Positions 1-9,166 of a DNA stretch of 64,000 bases are shown in pieces. Position 1 is the first letter of the stretch, and each line of letters starts with the position of its first letter. Below the pieces are notes generated by a model that had not been told where the DNA came from, did not search any database, and saw nothing but the letters and a program-made list of their open reading frames with translations. The stretch is taken from positions 32,938-96,937 of the forward strand of contig NZ_PUIA01000001.1 of assembly GCF_002967715.1 (NCBI RefSeq). Reading direction: 5' to 3'. The DNA comes from Blastopirellula marina. Lineage in GTDB: Bacteria > Planctomycetota > Planctomycetia > Pirellulales > Pirellulaceae. Position numbers and translations under genes: made by a program.

Positions 1-546
1 GGTCGAGGCTTCCGGACGCATCAGCTTGATGGCCGCCAGGCGGTCGAGTGTGCGGTGGCGAGCTCGGTAGACGGTGCCCATGCCTCCCTGGGCGATCAGT
101 TCCAGGAACTGATATTCGCCCGCTTGCAGCCCGATAACTTCGTTGGGGTGAGCCTGGCAGTCTTGCAGCGCTTCCCACAAGTGCTGAGTGTGAGGGTCGC
201 CGTGGGATGAGGTTTGATCGAGGGAGAAGTTCGTGTGGGTATCGCGCGACGTGGAACCGGAGCCGCGGGTTTCGCCCAGTTCTTCCACGATCCGATCGAA
301 GACATTTTGAATCAGCGGTTGGAACTCAGGGAAACGGGCACTGTAATACGCTTTGCCTGCTTCGAGACCCCGCTTCTGACGCTCGCAAACATCGAGCATT
401 ACTAACTGACGAAACAGATCGAAACGTTCATCTGGAGAAACGCGGGAAATGAAACCCCCAAGGTCCGGCGGAGAGTCCGCGGCCCAACGCTCGACGAATT
501 CTTGATACAAAGGGAACCAGACTCCCCTCGTGGTATCGTCTTTCAT
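1..546 (-). CDS. Ser/Thr protein kinase, N-terminal part (cut by window edge)
   Basis: The minus-strand frame opens at the ATG at 546-544 and stays open to base 1, so the C-terminal end lies outside the window. The visible 182 residues have about 140 residues without a known motif, including a Ser/Thr-rich stretch near residues 92-118, and then the start of a eukaryote-like kinase domain: the glycine-rich loop [11 protein letters not shown] near 154-164 and the ATP-anchoring Lys of AAIK at about 174. The N-terminal region resembles the sigma-factor-like or adaptor leaders of planctomycete kinases only in general style. It is divergent from the methyltransferase on the other strand. The kinase assignment is firm; substrate and full architecture cannot be seen. 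Confidence 0.85.
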   Translation of the reverse strand, partial: MKDDTTRGVWFPLYQEFVERWAADSPPDLGGFISRVSPDERFDLFRQLVMLDVCERQKRGLEAGKAYYSARFPEFQPLIQNVFDRIVEELGETRGSGSTSRDTHTNFSLDQTSSHGDPHTQHLWEALQDCQAHPNEVIGLQAGEYQFLELIAQGGMGTVYRARHRTLDRLAAIKLMRPEAST

Positions 547-686
547 AGTGGTTGCGCGACGAATTAATGTCGCTTGCTATTAGCTCAAAAGCGGGGGTGT
601 CCTATCAGCAGACACCAATTTGTTCGGGAAATCAACGGATTGTTTCTGCTTTCCTCCCTCAATTTTGGAAAACGGTTCGTTTTGTC

Positions 687-1358
687 ATGACTTCGACAAA
701 CACCGATAATTTGGATGTCGATTCCGGACATAAGATCTATACTCCCAGGCTGCTGCGCTGGTACGACTTGATTGTGCATGGGGTGTCTAATCGATGGTTT
801 TGGAGCTGTCCGACCTCGATGTTGGAAGCCTGGTTCGACGAGCACGCGACCGACAATCATCTGGATATCGGCGTAGGGACAGGCTTCTTTCCTGATCACT
901 GTTCGGTGTTTTCGCCCAATGCCCGAATCGGATTGTTAGACGCCAATCCCAATTGCCTGGCCGCGGCTGCCGCGAAGCTAAAACGCTACCAAGTGGAAAC
1001 GTACGAAGCCAACCTGGCCGAGCCGTTCGATTCGCAGATGGTGCCCTTCACGTCGGTGTCTCTGATGTACGTGCTGCACTGCTTGCCGGGAGATGTGGCG
1101 TTTCGGCAGCAAGTTGTCGCGCATGCCACTTCGGCGCTGGTGGCCGAAGGAAAGCTTTTCGGCGCAACGATCTTGGGCCAGCCCAGGCCTGGCTCGTGGT
1201 TGGGACGTCAGGTGATGGCCTCGTACAACCGCAAGGGAATCTTTGGCAACGAGGAAGACACGCAGGCATCGCTCAGGGAAGTTCTGGAGACGTGCCTGGT
1301 AGAGGTCGAGATCGAGCAACTGGGGTCAGTCGCCCTCTTCGCAGGCCGAAAACACTAA
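687..1358 (+). CDS. class I SAM-dependent methyltransferase
   Basis: A cytoplasmic protein of 223 residues. Residues 60-68 (DIGVGTGFF) form the glycine-rich SAM-binding motif I of class I methyltransferases, followed by an acidic residue at the end of strand 2 (LLDANPN) that would bind the SAM ribose. The region before motif I (KIYTPRLLRWYDLIVHGVSN) looks like a substrate-facing helical cap. The frame is open from 552, but the stretch before 687 is of poor protein-like composition, so the ATG at 687 is preferred. Its stop overlaps by 4 bp the stop of the convergent membrane-protein gene. The methylated substrate is unknown. Confidence 0.8.
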   Translation: MTSTNTDNLDVDSGHKIYTPRLLRWYDLIVHGVSNRWFWSCPTSMLEAWFDEHATDNHLDIGVGTGFFPDHCSVFSPNARIGLLDANPNCLAAAAAKLKRYQVETYEANLAEPFDSQMVPFTSVSLMYVLHCLPGDVAFRQQVVAHATSALVAEGKLFGATILGQPRPGSWLGRQVMASYNRKGIFGNEEDTQASLREVLETCLVEVEIEQLGSVALFAGRKH

Positions 1359-2635
1359 CGACTGCTGAAGAAAGTGTCGCGTGGTTTCGTGTTCAACCAG
1401 AAACGACGGTCTGCTTCCATGGCGATCTTATCGCCGGAGAACGTGTCTGCTTCGCGATCGTCTTGCAGGCGGCCTGCGGGGGACTCGATGACTACCCGTG
1501 CAGCACTCGCTGTATCGGTTTGGTTAATGAACGCTCGCGCGGCCGCGAGCGAGAAACGCTGGCCAGGGTAGATGGGGGCACCGGTGGCCTCGAGTGACCA
1601 TTGTTCGAGATGGACCGGGACGAACAGGTCATCGGACGATTCGGTATCGACATAGCTCCGCAGCGACCTGGGGAGGTGCTCGACGGCGTGCCGGGAAAGG
1701 AACAAGTGTGTTCGCCCGACATGCGACGCATACAGTCCCCAGGCAGGCCAGGGATCGCCTAGCCCGATGATTTCGAGCGTGGGAAACAAAATCACCAGGC
1801 CGCAAATTGCCTGGGCGATTCTCAGGCGAGTGGAGATGGCCGGTGCGGTTTCGGTTTCTTTGTTAGACTGGGTAAATCCAAACAGCAAGATGGCCTGAGT
1901 GAAGAAGAAGACGTTCCACAGCAGCACGCCCCAGCTATGCGAAAGCCCGAGAGGCCCCAGCACCACGATCAGGCCGACATGCATGATGCACGCCGCAACG
2001 ACGCCTAGTTTTCTGGTTCGCGGTAGTAGCAGAAAGAGAAACGCCAACAGTTCAAACAGAGGGAAGCCTAGGGCCAGCCACTTCCACGACGCGAGTTGAT
2101 CGGGTGAAAGGAAGGCTCCCACAATCGAACTGATTGTGACCAGGAAGTCGGAGCCCAGTTCGTTGGCAAACGAAGGGTTCAGCTTCGACAGTGCCGAGTA
2201 GAAGTAAATGCTCAGCGTAATCCACATCGTCAATTGCCGGGCATTTCTGGCCGGAGCCAGGCCGAAAATCAATCCGAGAACCGCAAACTGATAGGCCCAT
2301 GGTTGGAAGCGATGTTGATTGAGCAGGAAGCACAAAATCAGCACGACACTGTTGGCGATCCATAGCTTGGAAGACGCGGGCGATTGGGGGCCCAGGCACA
2401 CATTGGCCACCGCGATCAGGACTAGCACTGCCACGAGGATGACATCGACCAGGCCAGGGACAGCGCACAGCTCGCTTACAACAGGAACCGCGGGGAACGC
2501 GGTTTGGTCGATCCACAACGGATAGGTCACGGCGACCAGGATCAACAGAAACAGCGCAACCAGCCGCTGGTAAAGGAAGAAGGCTCGATCCGCCGGGGAT
2601 CGAGCCTCGTTATTTTCGGGAGAGGTCTTGCTCAC
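1355..2635 (-). CDS. polytopic membrane protein (HTTM/DoxX-like)
   Basis: A 426-residue protein with around eight hydrophobic helices in the first 300 residues and a soluble C-terminal tail of about 120 residues. It is clearly related to the product of 33244-34716: both share a loop of the form (N/D)QxRxQPxxxxxAVLxL, a helix followed by a Lys/His motif (YSALSKLNP versus WAGTHKLLSP), a conserved MHxGLIV-type helix, and a tail motif PGQRFSL versus PGDKLHL. The pattern resembles HTTM/vitamin-K-carboxylase-like membrane domains, but this is inference. It lies 12 bp downstream of the 638-aa gene on the same strand and is probably the last gene of the ABC-transporter operon. It has no LRR tail, unlike its paralogue. 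Confidence 0.7.
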   Translation of the reverse strand: MSKTSPENNEARSPADRAFFLYQRLVALFLLILVAVTYPLWIDQTAFPAVPVVSELCAVPGLVDVILVAVLVLIAVANVCLGPQSPASSKLWIANSVVLILCFLLNQHRFQPWAYQFAVLGLIFGLAPARNARQLTMWITLSIYFYSALSKLNPSFANELGSDFLVTISSIVGAFLSPDQLASWKWLALGFPLFELLAFLFLLLPRTRKLGVVAACIMHVGLIVVLGPLGLSHSWGVLLWNVFFFTQAILLFGFTQSNKETETAPAISTRLRIAQAICGLVILFPTLEIIGLGDPWPAWGLYASHVGRTHLFLSRHAVEHLPRSLRSYVDTESSDDLFVPVHLEQWSLEATGAPIYPGQRFSLAAARAFINQTDTASAARVVIESPAGRLQDDREADTFSGDKIAMEADRRFWLNTKPRDTFFSSR

Positions 2636-2647
2636 TCGAGTTCCGCC

Positions 2648-4564
2648 TTACGACTGGGCAGAGGTCGATTCTGCGGACGGCACCGCTTCTTCCTGGGTTT
2701 CGGCAGGCTCTTCAACCGGTTTGGCTTCGCTCGCTTCTGGTTCCGCCGACGTTTCAGCTGGCTTCTCAGTGGCTGGCGATTCCGCGGATGTTTCTTCCTT
2801 GGTCGGAGTTTCCATTGGCTTTTCTTCCGTTGGTTTCTCCTGGGTTGCCGCAGGCTTCTCGGCATCCATCGGCTTGTCGTCGGATGCTTCGGCTTCCTTC
2901 TCTTCTTCCGGCATGGCTGCCGCCGGAGTCGGGGCGTCATCGGGATTCCAGACTGGTTCGACGAAGATGTCCGAGTTGGAACGAAGGATGTCTATCAACG
3001 GGAAGTTCGGCGAAATGTCTTGGTCGAACTGGTTCAGCAGGGCCCGGTATTCCTTGATGGAATCGGATAGAACGTCTGCCGAGGCGTCATCTCGCAATTC
3101 TGGGTAGTCGTCGTAGATGGCGATCCACTTTTCCCAGGCCTGTTCGTACAGTTCGCGTGCCTTGACCAGGTTAGCGTCCTTGTAGGCTTCATGGGCTTCA
3201 TAGACCAGACGACGCGCTTCAATCGTACGATCGGTGCTTTCCGATTGAGCCCGCGTTTGCCAATAGTTGAACGCGACGATGTCCTTCTGGCGATCGATGA
3301 CCCCCTTGAGGAACTCCATCTCGTCCAGGCGATTTGCTTCACGCGATGCTTCCAAGGCAGCTTGCGACAGCGTCTTCGCTTCTTCGGAGTCAGGCTTTTC
3401 CTTCTTCAAGGCGTTGGCCTTGTCTTGGATCTTCTTAACGACTTCAATTCGAGAAACCTGCAAGGTGTGTTGAACCGATTTGATCAGCTGAATCTGTTCT
3501 TCAGTGCGGTCTTCTTCCGGCGTGTCGAGTGCCTTTCTGGTCTCCTCGGGAAGCTTGGCGATTTTCTCGTCCTGGACTTCGGTCGAGTAGTCGTTGTAGG
3601 TGTTGTCGAAGTTGTTGGCGGCTTCGTCGATTTCTTTGCCCAAACGAACTGCGTCGTTCAGCTTGATCGGAATGCCGTAGGTCGAAGGGAGTTCGTGATC
3701 GCCATATTCTTTCCATTCTTCAAGTGCCTGAGCCCAGGCGGCCTGAGCTTTCTCGGAGATATGGCCTTCTTTTTCGATCGCTTCACCGAAGTTCATCAGA
3801 CGCTTGGCAGGATATTGGTAGAAGATCGTCGGCGACATGGCCCCGATGCTACCTAGACCATTGTCGACCACTTCGGTTGCCCACTTATCCCACAGACGTG
3901 CGACGAGCCAGTGATCGGGCTTGCCTTCCTGGACCCCTTCGGCATCTTCGGTCACCGAGTACGCGGTGCCTTCAAGGTGCTTTTGAATTTCGTCGTGGAA
4001 GAGATCATCTTCGGGGAAGAGTTCGCGGTACTGTTCTTTCTCGTCTGCATTACCGAACTTGTTGCCGAAGAAGTGGGCAATCGAGTTCATCATGCGTGGT
4101 TCATTGTAGTTGTACTCGGTCCCGTCCATGTGGTAGTTGATCCCGCGTTTAACCCACAGGTAGCGGTGTTCGTAGTTGTCGAACTCACGCGAGACGTTGT
4201 ACGAGAGGTTCCAGGCCTGGAATTCCCAAACCTTCAAAAGGTGAGGGTTCAAGTACGAGATGGTCTTGGCGGTTGCCTCCATCAAGGTGTACTGCTCGGT
4301 CTTCTGGTACTCGTTCAGGTTGCTCCAGAGGAACGTGATCGCCACCCCGTCGAGACCCAGCAGAGACAAACGCATCGCTTCGCTAGCCGGATCGACCTTA
4401 CCGAGTTGGGCGTCCGAAATGTGATAGTCGCGACGCATCTGGGCGAGCATCCCGCCTGGTTGGTCGGAAGTCGCCGGACGGCTGATCAGCGAGACCGCGA
4501 TCAAGATCACGATCATGCAAACGCCGTAGATAACTTTATGTTGAAAAGATTTATTCTTGTTCAT
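2648..4564 (-). CDS. membrane-anchored protein of an ABC transporter operon, acidic Pro/Glu/Thr-rich tail
   Basis: A protein of 638 residues with one hydrophobic helix at about 9-28 and the rest outside or peripheral. The body (30-545) is rich in aromatic and charged residues and predicted helix, with TPR-like spacing in places, for example around 440-490 (AHEAYKDANLVKARELYEQAW). The last 90 residues, coded at about 2648-2925, are low-complexity Glu/Pro/Ala/Thr/Lys repeats. The start codon overlaps the stop of the permease gene as ATGA (4561-4564), pointing to translational coupling. In other planctomycetes similar proteins next to such transporters have carried the odd label IRE (iron responsive element); I recall that name but give it no functional weight. 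Likely an accessory subunit of the transporter. Confidence 0.7.
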   Translation of the reverse strand: MNKNKSFQHKVIYGVCMIVILIAVSLISRPATSDQPGGMLAQMRRDYHISDAQLGKVDPASEAMRLSLLGLDGVAITFLWSNLNEYQKTEQYTLMEATAKTISYLNPHLLKVWEFQAWNLSYNVSREFDNYEHRYLWVKRGINYHMDGTEYNYNEPRMMNSIAHFFGNKFGNADEKEQYRELFPEDDLFHDEIQKHLEGTAYSVTEDAEGVQEGKPDHWLVARLWDKWATEVVDNGLGSIGAMSPTIFYQYPAKRLMNFGEAIEKEGHISEKAQAAWAQALEEWKEYGDHELPSTYGIPIKLNDAVRLGKEIDEAANNFDNTYNDYSTEVQDEKIAKLPEETRKALDTPEEDRTEEQIQLIKSVQHTLQVSRIEVVKKIQDKANALKKEKPDSEEAKTLSQAALEASREANRLDEMEFLKGVIDRQKDIVAFNYWQTRAQSESTDRTIEARRLVYEAHEAYKDANLVKARELYEQAWEKWIAIYDDYPELRDDASADVLSDSIKEYRALLNQFDQDISPNFPLIDILRSNSDIFVEPVWNPDDAPTPAAAMPEEEKEAEASDDKPMDAEKPAATQEKPTEEKPMETPTKEETSAESPATEKPAETSAEPEASEAKPVEEPAETQEEAVPSAESTSAQS

Positions 4565-6429
4565 GCCGCGATTTCTTTCGATTTCAGAAAGAAGTAACCC
4601 ACCGCCACCAGGGCGACGAGGAAGCCGAGAACCGTGATAAATTGTTGCGCGACGACTGCGATGGGGATGTTATAACCGTCGACCACGAAACCTTGTGTGT
4701 CGAACATGCCGTAGTCAGGCAGCATGTTCACAAATGCATAAATCATGAACGCGAATACCATGTCGATCCCTTTGACGACGTCTACCCAAAAGTAGTCGCC
4801 CAGTTCGGTCATGATGTTCTTCTGTGTGAATAGTCGCACCATGGCTTCCGCGGGACCACCCCCGTACCAGCCAGTTTTCTCGCCGAAGATCACATTTCGG
4901 GCCAGGCCTTTCACTTCACCAGCGATGCTGCCGTAACCCAGTGCCAGGAACGAGGCCAGCAAGGCCACCGGACCATTCAGGAAGGTACTGAATACCAGGC
5001 CGAACGTGATGACCAGGATCACCTGGAACCAAATGCCCAAGTAGCATTTGATGTAATTCATGGTGAAGTTGCGGTTGGCTTCCAGGATGTACACGGTGTT
5101 TTGGGCGACACCAAAGTACTGACCTGGTTCAACGCATTGGATCCACAGTTCCAGGCGGCCTCCATCTTCGGTGACCAGGTCTTCCAGCAGGTCGAGTTCC
5201 GGCTTGTCGGAGTCGGCCTTGAAGTTGGAAAGTGTGCGTGGAATGTAGTGCAGATCGGACACTTCCTTGGCCGTGAAGGGGATCGCGATACTGCGAGCAC
5301 CTGTCTCGGGGTTCTTCAGGTAGTAGTTACCGCGGATACCTTCGGTGATGATCCCTTTGTAGGTACGGAACACACTGAGGTTGAATTCGACCGGCAGCAT
5401 CTGCTTTGTCTGGTCGCCGTCGGTAACTTCGGTGAGCATTCCTTCATTGACGTCTTCGAAGGTGAAGATCGCGGCACCGAACGAGCCCCCTTCGATGTAG
5501 CTGAAGTATTCCCATTCCTTACCGACATTGATGCCGCGCGGGGCTGCATTTTTACCTGCACGATCAAGGAAACGGACCGTACCGATGTGACGCACGCGGG
5601 CCTGGAACATATCGGTTGGGCCGTGCACGACGTACTTCTCGTCGCCGCTGGCCCCTTCGTTGGTGCTGATCGCGTGACGGTGCTCGTGGGTGCGGTCGGT
5701 TTCGCCGTTGCCATCGGGATAGATGGTGATCGCGTGCTTGTGACCGGCGGCTTCCGTGGTTTCACCAATTAAGGTACCGTTTTCGCCAGCGACCAGGTCG
5801 TCGGCAGTGACGTAGTGGGTGTGGTTAAAGCCTTGCAGCAGAAAGACGTAGGAAACCAACGCCATCGCGAACAAGACGATCGTCCCCACACCGACAAAAC
5901 CAAACAGACGGCCAAGGAACAGCTCGCTCGGCAGAACAGGTTTCGTATAGATGGTGTAAATCGTACGGCGTTTGATATCGTCTGGCAGGCTGAACACGCT
6001 CAACGCGATCACCAGCAGCAGGACCAGCCACTTGGGGAACGTCAGCACGAAGGTAAGGTAGAGACGTACAGGCTGTTCGGCACTGGGGTTGATGTACCAG
6101 CCAGCGAACAGCAGCACCACCATGAACAGCGCAAAGACCAAGAGAGCCTTCTTGCGAATCGCTTCCTGAAACGCGAGCCAGGTCATTGCCCACACGCGGC
6201 GAGGGGAGATCGAAAGGAGCTCTGGCACCGCCTTCACAGCCGTCCCGAAGACCGCGTAAAAGGCCTCGAATGGACCATTGCGGAACACCGACACGATAAA
6301 CCCGAACACCAGACCGCAGACGATCAGGATGACAATGGCAATCAGGAACGTGAGGAGTCCGCCGAGTTGCTGCCCCGGGATGGGAAGGAGCCACTCGCTG
6401 AGCGGCTGGATGGTATCTTCAATCCCCAT
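4561..6429 (-). CDS. ABC-2-type transporter permease with His-rich periplasmic loop
   Basis: The 622-residue protein has two N-terminal helices, a pair or more of helices at about 95-195, a long extracytoplasmic region at about 200-455, and four to five C-terminal helices. The cytoplasmic motif DDIKRRTIYTIYTKPVLPSE near 150-170 is typical of ABC-2 permeases of the NosY/YhaP kind. The extracytoplasmic part begins with a histidine-rich segment (NHTHY, GHKH, THEHRH) coded at about 5668-5828. It partners the ATPase encoded 63 bp upstream. Export of a large substrate or a role in envelope assembly is expected of the family; metal handling is suggested only by the histidines. Confidence 0.85.
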   Translation of the reverse strand: MGIEDTIQPLSEWLLPIPGQQLGGLLTFLIAIVILIVCGLVFGFIVSVFRNGPFEAFYAVFGTAVKAVPELLSISPRRVWAMTWLAFQEAIRKKALLVFALFMVVLLFAGWYINPSAEQPVRLYLTFVLTFPKWLVLLLVIALSVFSLPDDIKRRTIYTIYTKPVLPSELFLGRLFGFVGVGTIVLFAMALVSYVFLLQGFNHTHYVTADDLVAGENGTLIGETTEAAGHKHAITIYPDGNGETDRTHEHRHAISTNEGASGDEKYVVHGPTDMFQARVRHIGTVRFLDRAGKNAAPRGINVGKEWEYFSYIEGGSFGAAIFTFEDVNEGMLTEVTDGDQTKQMLPVEFNLSVFRTYKGIITEGIRGNYYLKNPETGARSIAIPFTAKEVSDLHYIPRTLSNFKADSDKPELDLLEDLVTEDGGRLELWIQCVEPGQYFGVAQNTVYILEANRNFTMNYIKCYLGIWFQVILVITFGLVFSTFLNGPVALLASFLALGYGSIAGEVKGLARNVIFGEKTGWYGGGPAEAMVRLFTQKNIMTELGDYFWVDVVKGIDMVFAFMIYAFVNMLPDYGMFDTQGFVVDGYNIPIAVVAQQFITVLGFLVALVAVGYFFLKSKEIAA

Positions 6430-6492
6430 GGTGACTATTTCTTAATCGATGATTCGCGTGGAAGGTTGGGCCTAGGTGCGTAGGCGACGGGA

Positions 6493-7422
6493 CTAAGAAC
6501 GGTCCGAACCGGCACGGCGACCAGGTCGGGCTTCACTCTCGCGGACGATATTCAGGAAGAGTTCTTCCAGCGTGGTGGTTGGGTTCTCGACCGAGATGTT
6601 CTCGGCATGTTCCCGTTCGAGGATTGCTCGGATTTCAGCCTTGGCTTCTTCGCTGACCCCTTTAGCGCGGATCTGCGTTTCGTCGCTGACCTTCAGCAGG
6701 GCATCGACGCGGCCGAGTTCTTTCAGTTCGCCTTGGTGCAGAATGGCGATACGGTCGGCAACGTCCTGCAGGTCGGCCAGTTGGTGGCTGGTGACCAGGA
6801 CGGTTTTGCCTTCGTCCTTCAATTTCAGGATCAGGTCTTTCATCTCGCGAATACCGATCGGGTCCAAACCGGTGGTCGGTTCGTCGAGGAAGATGAGCTC
6901 GGGGTCGTTGATCAGGGCCTGGGCCAGACCAATACGACGGGTCATACCCTTGGAGTATTCCTTCAACTGGCGGCGTTCGGCCCACTTCAGCCCGACCATC
7001 TCGATCAGGTCGTTGACCCGCTTCTGGCGAACATCGGCTGGCATGTTGAACAGCTGGCCGTAGAAGTTGAGCGTTTCGCGGGCATCGAGAAAGCGGTACA
7101 GGTACGACTCTTCCGGCAGGTAGCCGATACGTTCCTTCGTGGCGATGCTGGACGGATCTTGCCCAAAGACCAGGGCCTGGCCGCTGGTAGGGAAGAGCAG
7201 ACCTAGCAGAAGCTTCATCGTGGTCGACTTGCCGGAACCGTTCGGCCCCAACAGGCCGAAGATTTCGCCGCGACGCACTTCCAGGTCGAGTGCCTTGAGG
7301 GCTCGGACTTTTTGACGTCCCCAGAAGTCGCGGTAAATCTTGGTCAGATTACGCGTTTCAATGATGACTTCGTTGTCGGACGAGGATTTAGACGCTTGCG
7401 GTTGAGTTTCTACCGATGCCAT
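6493..7422 (-). CDS. ABC transporter ATP-binding protein
   Basis: A 309-residue nucleotide-binding subunit. Walker A is [20 protein letters not shown] at about 56-75, the signature region is the degenerate [15 protein letters not shown], and Walker B plus D-loop is [15 protein letters not shown]; the H-loop is VLVTSHQL. The YSKGM signature and the extra C-terminal 80 residues are usual for ABC-2/Nat-type exporters such as NosF or CcmA-like ATPases. It is the first gene of the minus-strand operon with the permease. A good minus-strand promoter sits about 200 bp upstream at 7626-7654. Confidence 0.93.
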   Translation of the reverse strand: MASVETQPQASKSSSDNEVIIETRNLTKIYRDFWGRQKVRALKALDLEVRRGEIFGLLGPNGSGKSTTMKLLLGLLFPTSGQALVFGQDPSSIATKERIGYLPEESYLYRFLDARETLNFYGQLFNMPADVRQKRVNDLIEMVGLKWAERRQLKEYSKGMTRRIGLAQALINDPELIFLDEPTTGLDPIGIREMKDLILKLKDEGKTVLVTSHQLADLQDVADRIAILHQGELKELGRVDALLKVSDETQIRAKGVSEEAKAEIRAILEREHAENISVENPTTTLEELFLNIVRESEARPGRRAGSDRS

Positions 7423-7918
7423 GGAACCTGTTTCAAGCCACGGTGGTGCTTAATAGTGAGGAGGAAAGGATTAGCAGTGGATGATGGCGTGCCGATGTGC
7501 CTTACAAAGAGGGCGTTTCGAGCCGATATCCCCTGTTTACGCAGTTCAGCCAGCTTGGTTCGGCTAGCGGTGGCTGCTTTTCTCTTTCCTTCTGCCTAAG
7601 GAAGAACAAAAGAGGGAAAAGTCCGACTATAAATCCGCTGTGCCAAAGTGACAAGGAACCAAGCTGGCGTCTGGCCGGGACTTCACACGATCTTCCCTAC
7701 TTAATGTCCGACTTCTACCGCTTATAGGGGCCAGGATTGGGTTTAGGTCCCCCTCTTCGCCAATCGGGGGTAAGGGGAATAGTTCGAGATTAATTAGGTG
7801 TGAATCCCCCGTCAGGTCTATTAAATGGACTGAGACTTTGTATCATAAAGCCCTGCTTTGTTGGCCTATCGAGTTCTCAACTCCCACAGTGATCCCGTAT
7901 AGAGAAGGCCCCCGCCGG
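7423..7918. other. divergent intergenic region
   Basis: About 500 bp between the ABC operon (minus) and the first DUF1559 gene (plus). Apart from the minus-strand promoter at 7626-7654 it holds no convincing gene; short open frames here are of poor composition. Near 7734-7780 there are runs of G and C (gggttt, ccccc, cggggg) that could pair imperfectly. The sequence TTTGTATCATAAAG at 7835-7848 has a possible -10 for the downstream gene but no clear -35. Confidence 0.5.
7626..7654 (-). promoter_or_regulatory. sigma-70-type promoter for the ABC transporter operon
   Basis: Read on the minus strand there is TTGTCA (7654-7649), a 17-base spacer and TATAGT (7631-7626), each hexamer one base from consensus. 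Transcription would start near 7619 and give a leader of about 195 nt before the ATPase ATG. No other gene on this strand could use it. Confidence 0.5.
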
Positions 7919-8929
7919 ATGAAGAGAAAAGGTTTTACCCTTGTTGAATTGTTGGTTGTGATTGCCATCATCGGCATTCTGATTGCACTGCTCCTACCTG
8001 CCGTACAGCAGGCTCGTGAAGCCGCTCGGCGGATGCAGTGCACCAATCAGCTGAAGCAATGGATCTTGGCTACGCACAACTACCACGACACATTCACCAA
8101 GTTTCCGACGAGCTTTCAGGGCGGAAACAATCAGTGGTCGGCTCAGGCTCGTTTGCTTCCTTTCCTGGAGCAGAAGGCCATCGAGACCGAGATCGATTAC
8201 AGCGTCGACTACCACGAATACCACTACGGCGGTTCGCGCGAGACACTGATTAATGGTATTCCGCTGCCTGCATTGCGAATTGATGCTCTGCTTTGCCCTT
8301 CGGAAGTGAAGGATCAGCAGCGACTTGATAGCTCGGGACGTCCCGAGAACTACCCCCTGAACTACGCCATCAACATGGGTGTCTGGTACGTATTTAATGG
8401 ATCCAGTGGGGGTGAAGGGGCGTTCGTTCCCAGTAAGAATCTACGAATGGCGGATATGACTGATGGGACCAGCAACACCATGGGATTCTCCGAGGTGAAG
8501 GCCTACACTCACTACGATCGCGACAGCGCGACCTACGGAACCGCCGAGATCAATTCGTTCCCGAATGTCGCTTCGTATATCGAGTCGACCGTGACCACCG
8601 CGACCCGAAATTCAGGACACACCGAGTGGGTCGATGGTAAGACGCATCAAACCGGTTTCACCGCTTTCTTCCCGCCCAATACCGACTTTAACATCGGTGC
8701 CGGTCGTCCAACTCCAGCCGACTTCACCAACAATCGTGAAGATCGAAGTGGCCTGAGCTCGAATCCGACCCTGGCGGCCGTAACTGCCCGCAGTTACCAC
8801 CCTGGCGTCGTCAATGTGGCGTTCATGGATGGCTCGGTTTCGCGTGTGACGGACACGGTTAACCTGAGTGTCTACCGAGCCGCGGCAACCCGAAACAACG
8901 GCGAAGTCTTAAATCGCAACGACCTGTAG
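7919..8929 (+). CDS. DUF1559 domain protein with type IV pilin-like N-terminus
   Basis: A 336-residue protein. Residues 4-30 form a prepilin-type cleavage/methylation signal ([20 protein letters not shown]), followed by the [14 protein letters not shown] stretch usual in this family and by the DUF1559 domain. The C-terminus has the H-X9-DG signature: [14 protein letters not shown] at about 298-311. The open frame begins upstream at 7838, but the ATG at 7919 puts the prepilin signal at the N-terminus and is preferred. DUF1559 proteins are massively expanded in planctomycetes and are thought to be pseudopilin-like envelope proteins; the exact role is not established. It is the first of a tandem pair with 9167-10180. 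Confidence 0.92.
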   Translation: MKRKGFTLVELLVVIAIIGILIALLLPAVQQAREAARRMQCTNQLKQWILATHNYHDTFTKFPTSFQGGNNQWSAQARLLPFLEQKAIETEIDYSVDYHEYHYGGSRETLINGIPLPALRIDALLCPSEVKDQQRLDSSGRPENYPLNYAINMGVWYVFNGSSGGEGAFVPSKNLRMADMTDGTSNTMGFSEVKAYTHYDRDSATYGTAEINSFPNVASYIESTVTTATRNSGHTEWVDGKTHQTGFTAFFPPNTDFNIGAGRPTPADFTNNREDRSGLSSNPTLAAVTARSYHPGVVNVAFMDGSVSRVTDTVNLSVYRAAATRNNGEVLNRNDL

Positions 8930-8970
8930 CGATTGTTGTTGAGACCGAGTCTGAGCCTTAAAATCAGCAT

Positions 8971-9006
8971 CGCCACCTCGAAAATCGTTCCGAGGTGGCG
9001 TTTTTT
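8971..9006 (+). terminator. Rho-independent terminator
   Basis: A perfect 10-bp inverted repeat (cgccacctcg / cgaggtggcg) with a 10-base loop, followed by six T. It lies 41 bp after the first DUF1559 stop, so the two tandem DUF1559 genes are probably separate transcripts. Confidence 0.88.
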
Positions 9007-9166
9007 AATGCCTGAGCTAGCCCCGCCTGCTAAAATAACGACGAAAATCGTAGCAAAATCACTCGGTTTATGTGGCATAGGTGGGTATCATTCATGTACC
9101 TAGCGCGGGGGAAAGTTTCTTGTTCCCCCCTACTCCCTGCCTGAGCTTTTCCAAGGGTCGTCTCGA

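Noticed and set aside
953..1597. 214-residue open frame overlapping the methyltransferase and membrane protein genes
   Set aside because: It is in a different frame of two clearly coding genes and its composition (Arg/Gly-rich) is that of a shadow.
2504..3070. 188-residue Arg/Phe/Gly-rich frame on the plus strand
   Set aside because: Antisense shadow of the Glu/Pro-rich tail of the minus-strand 638-aa gene.
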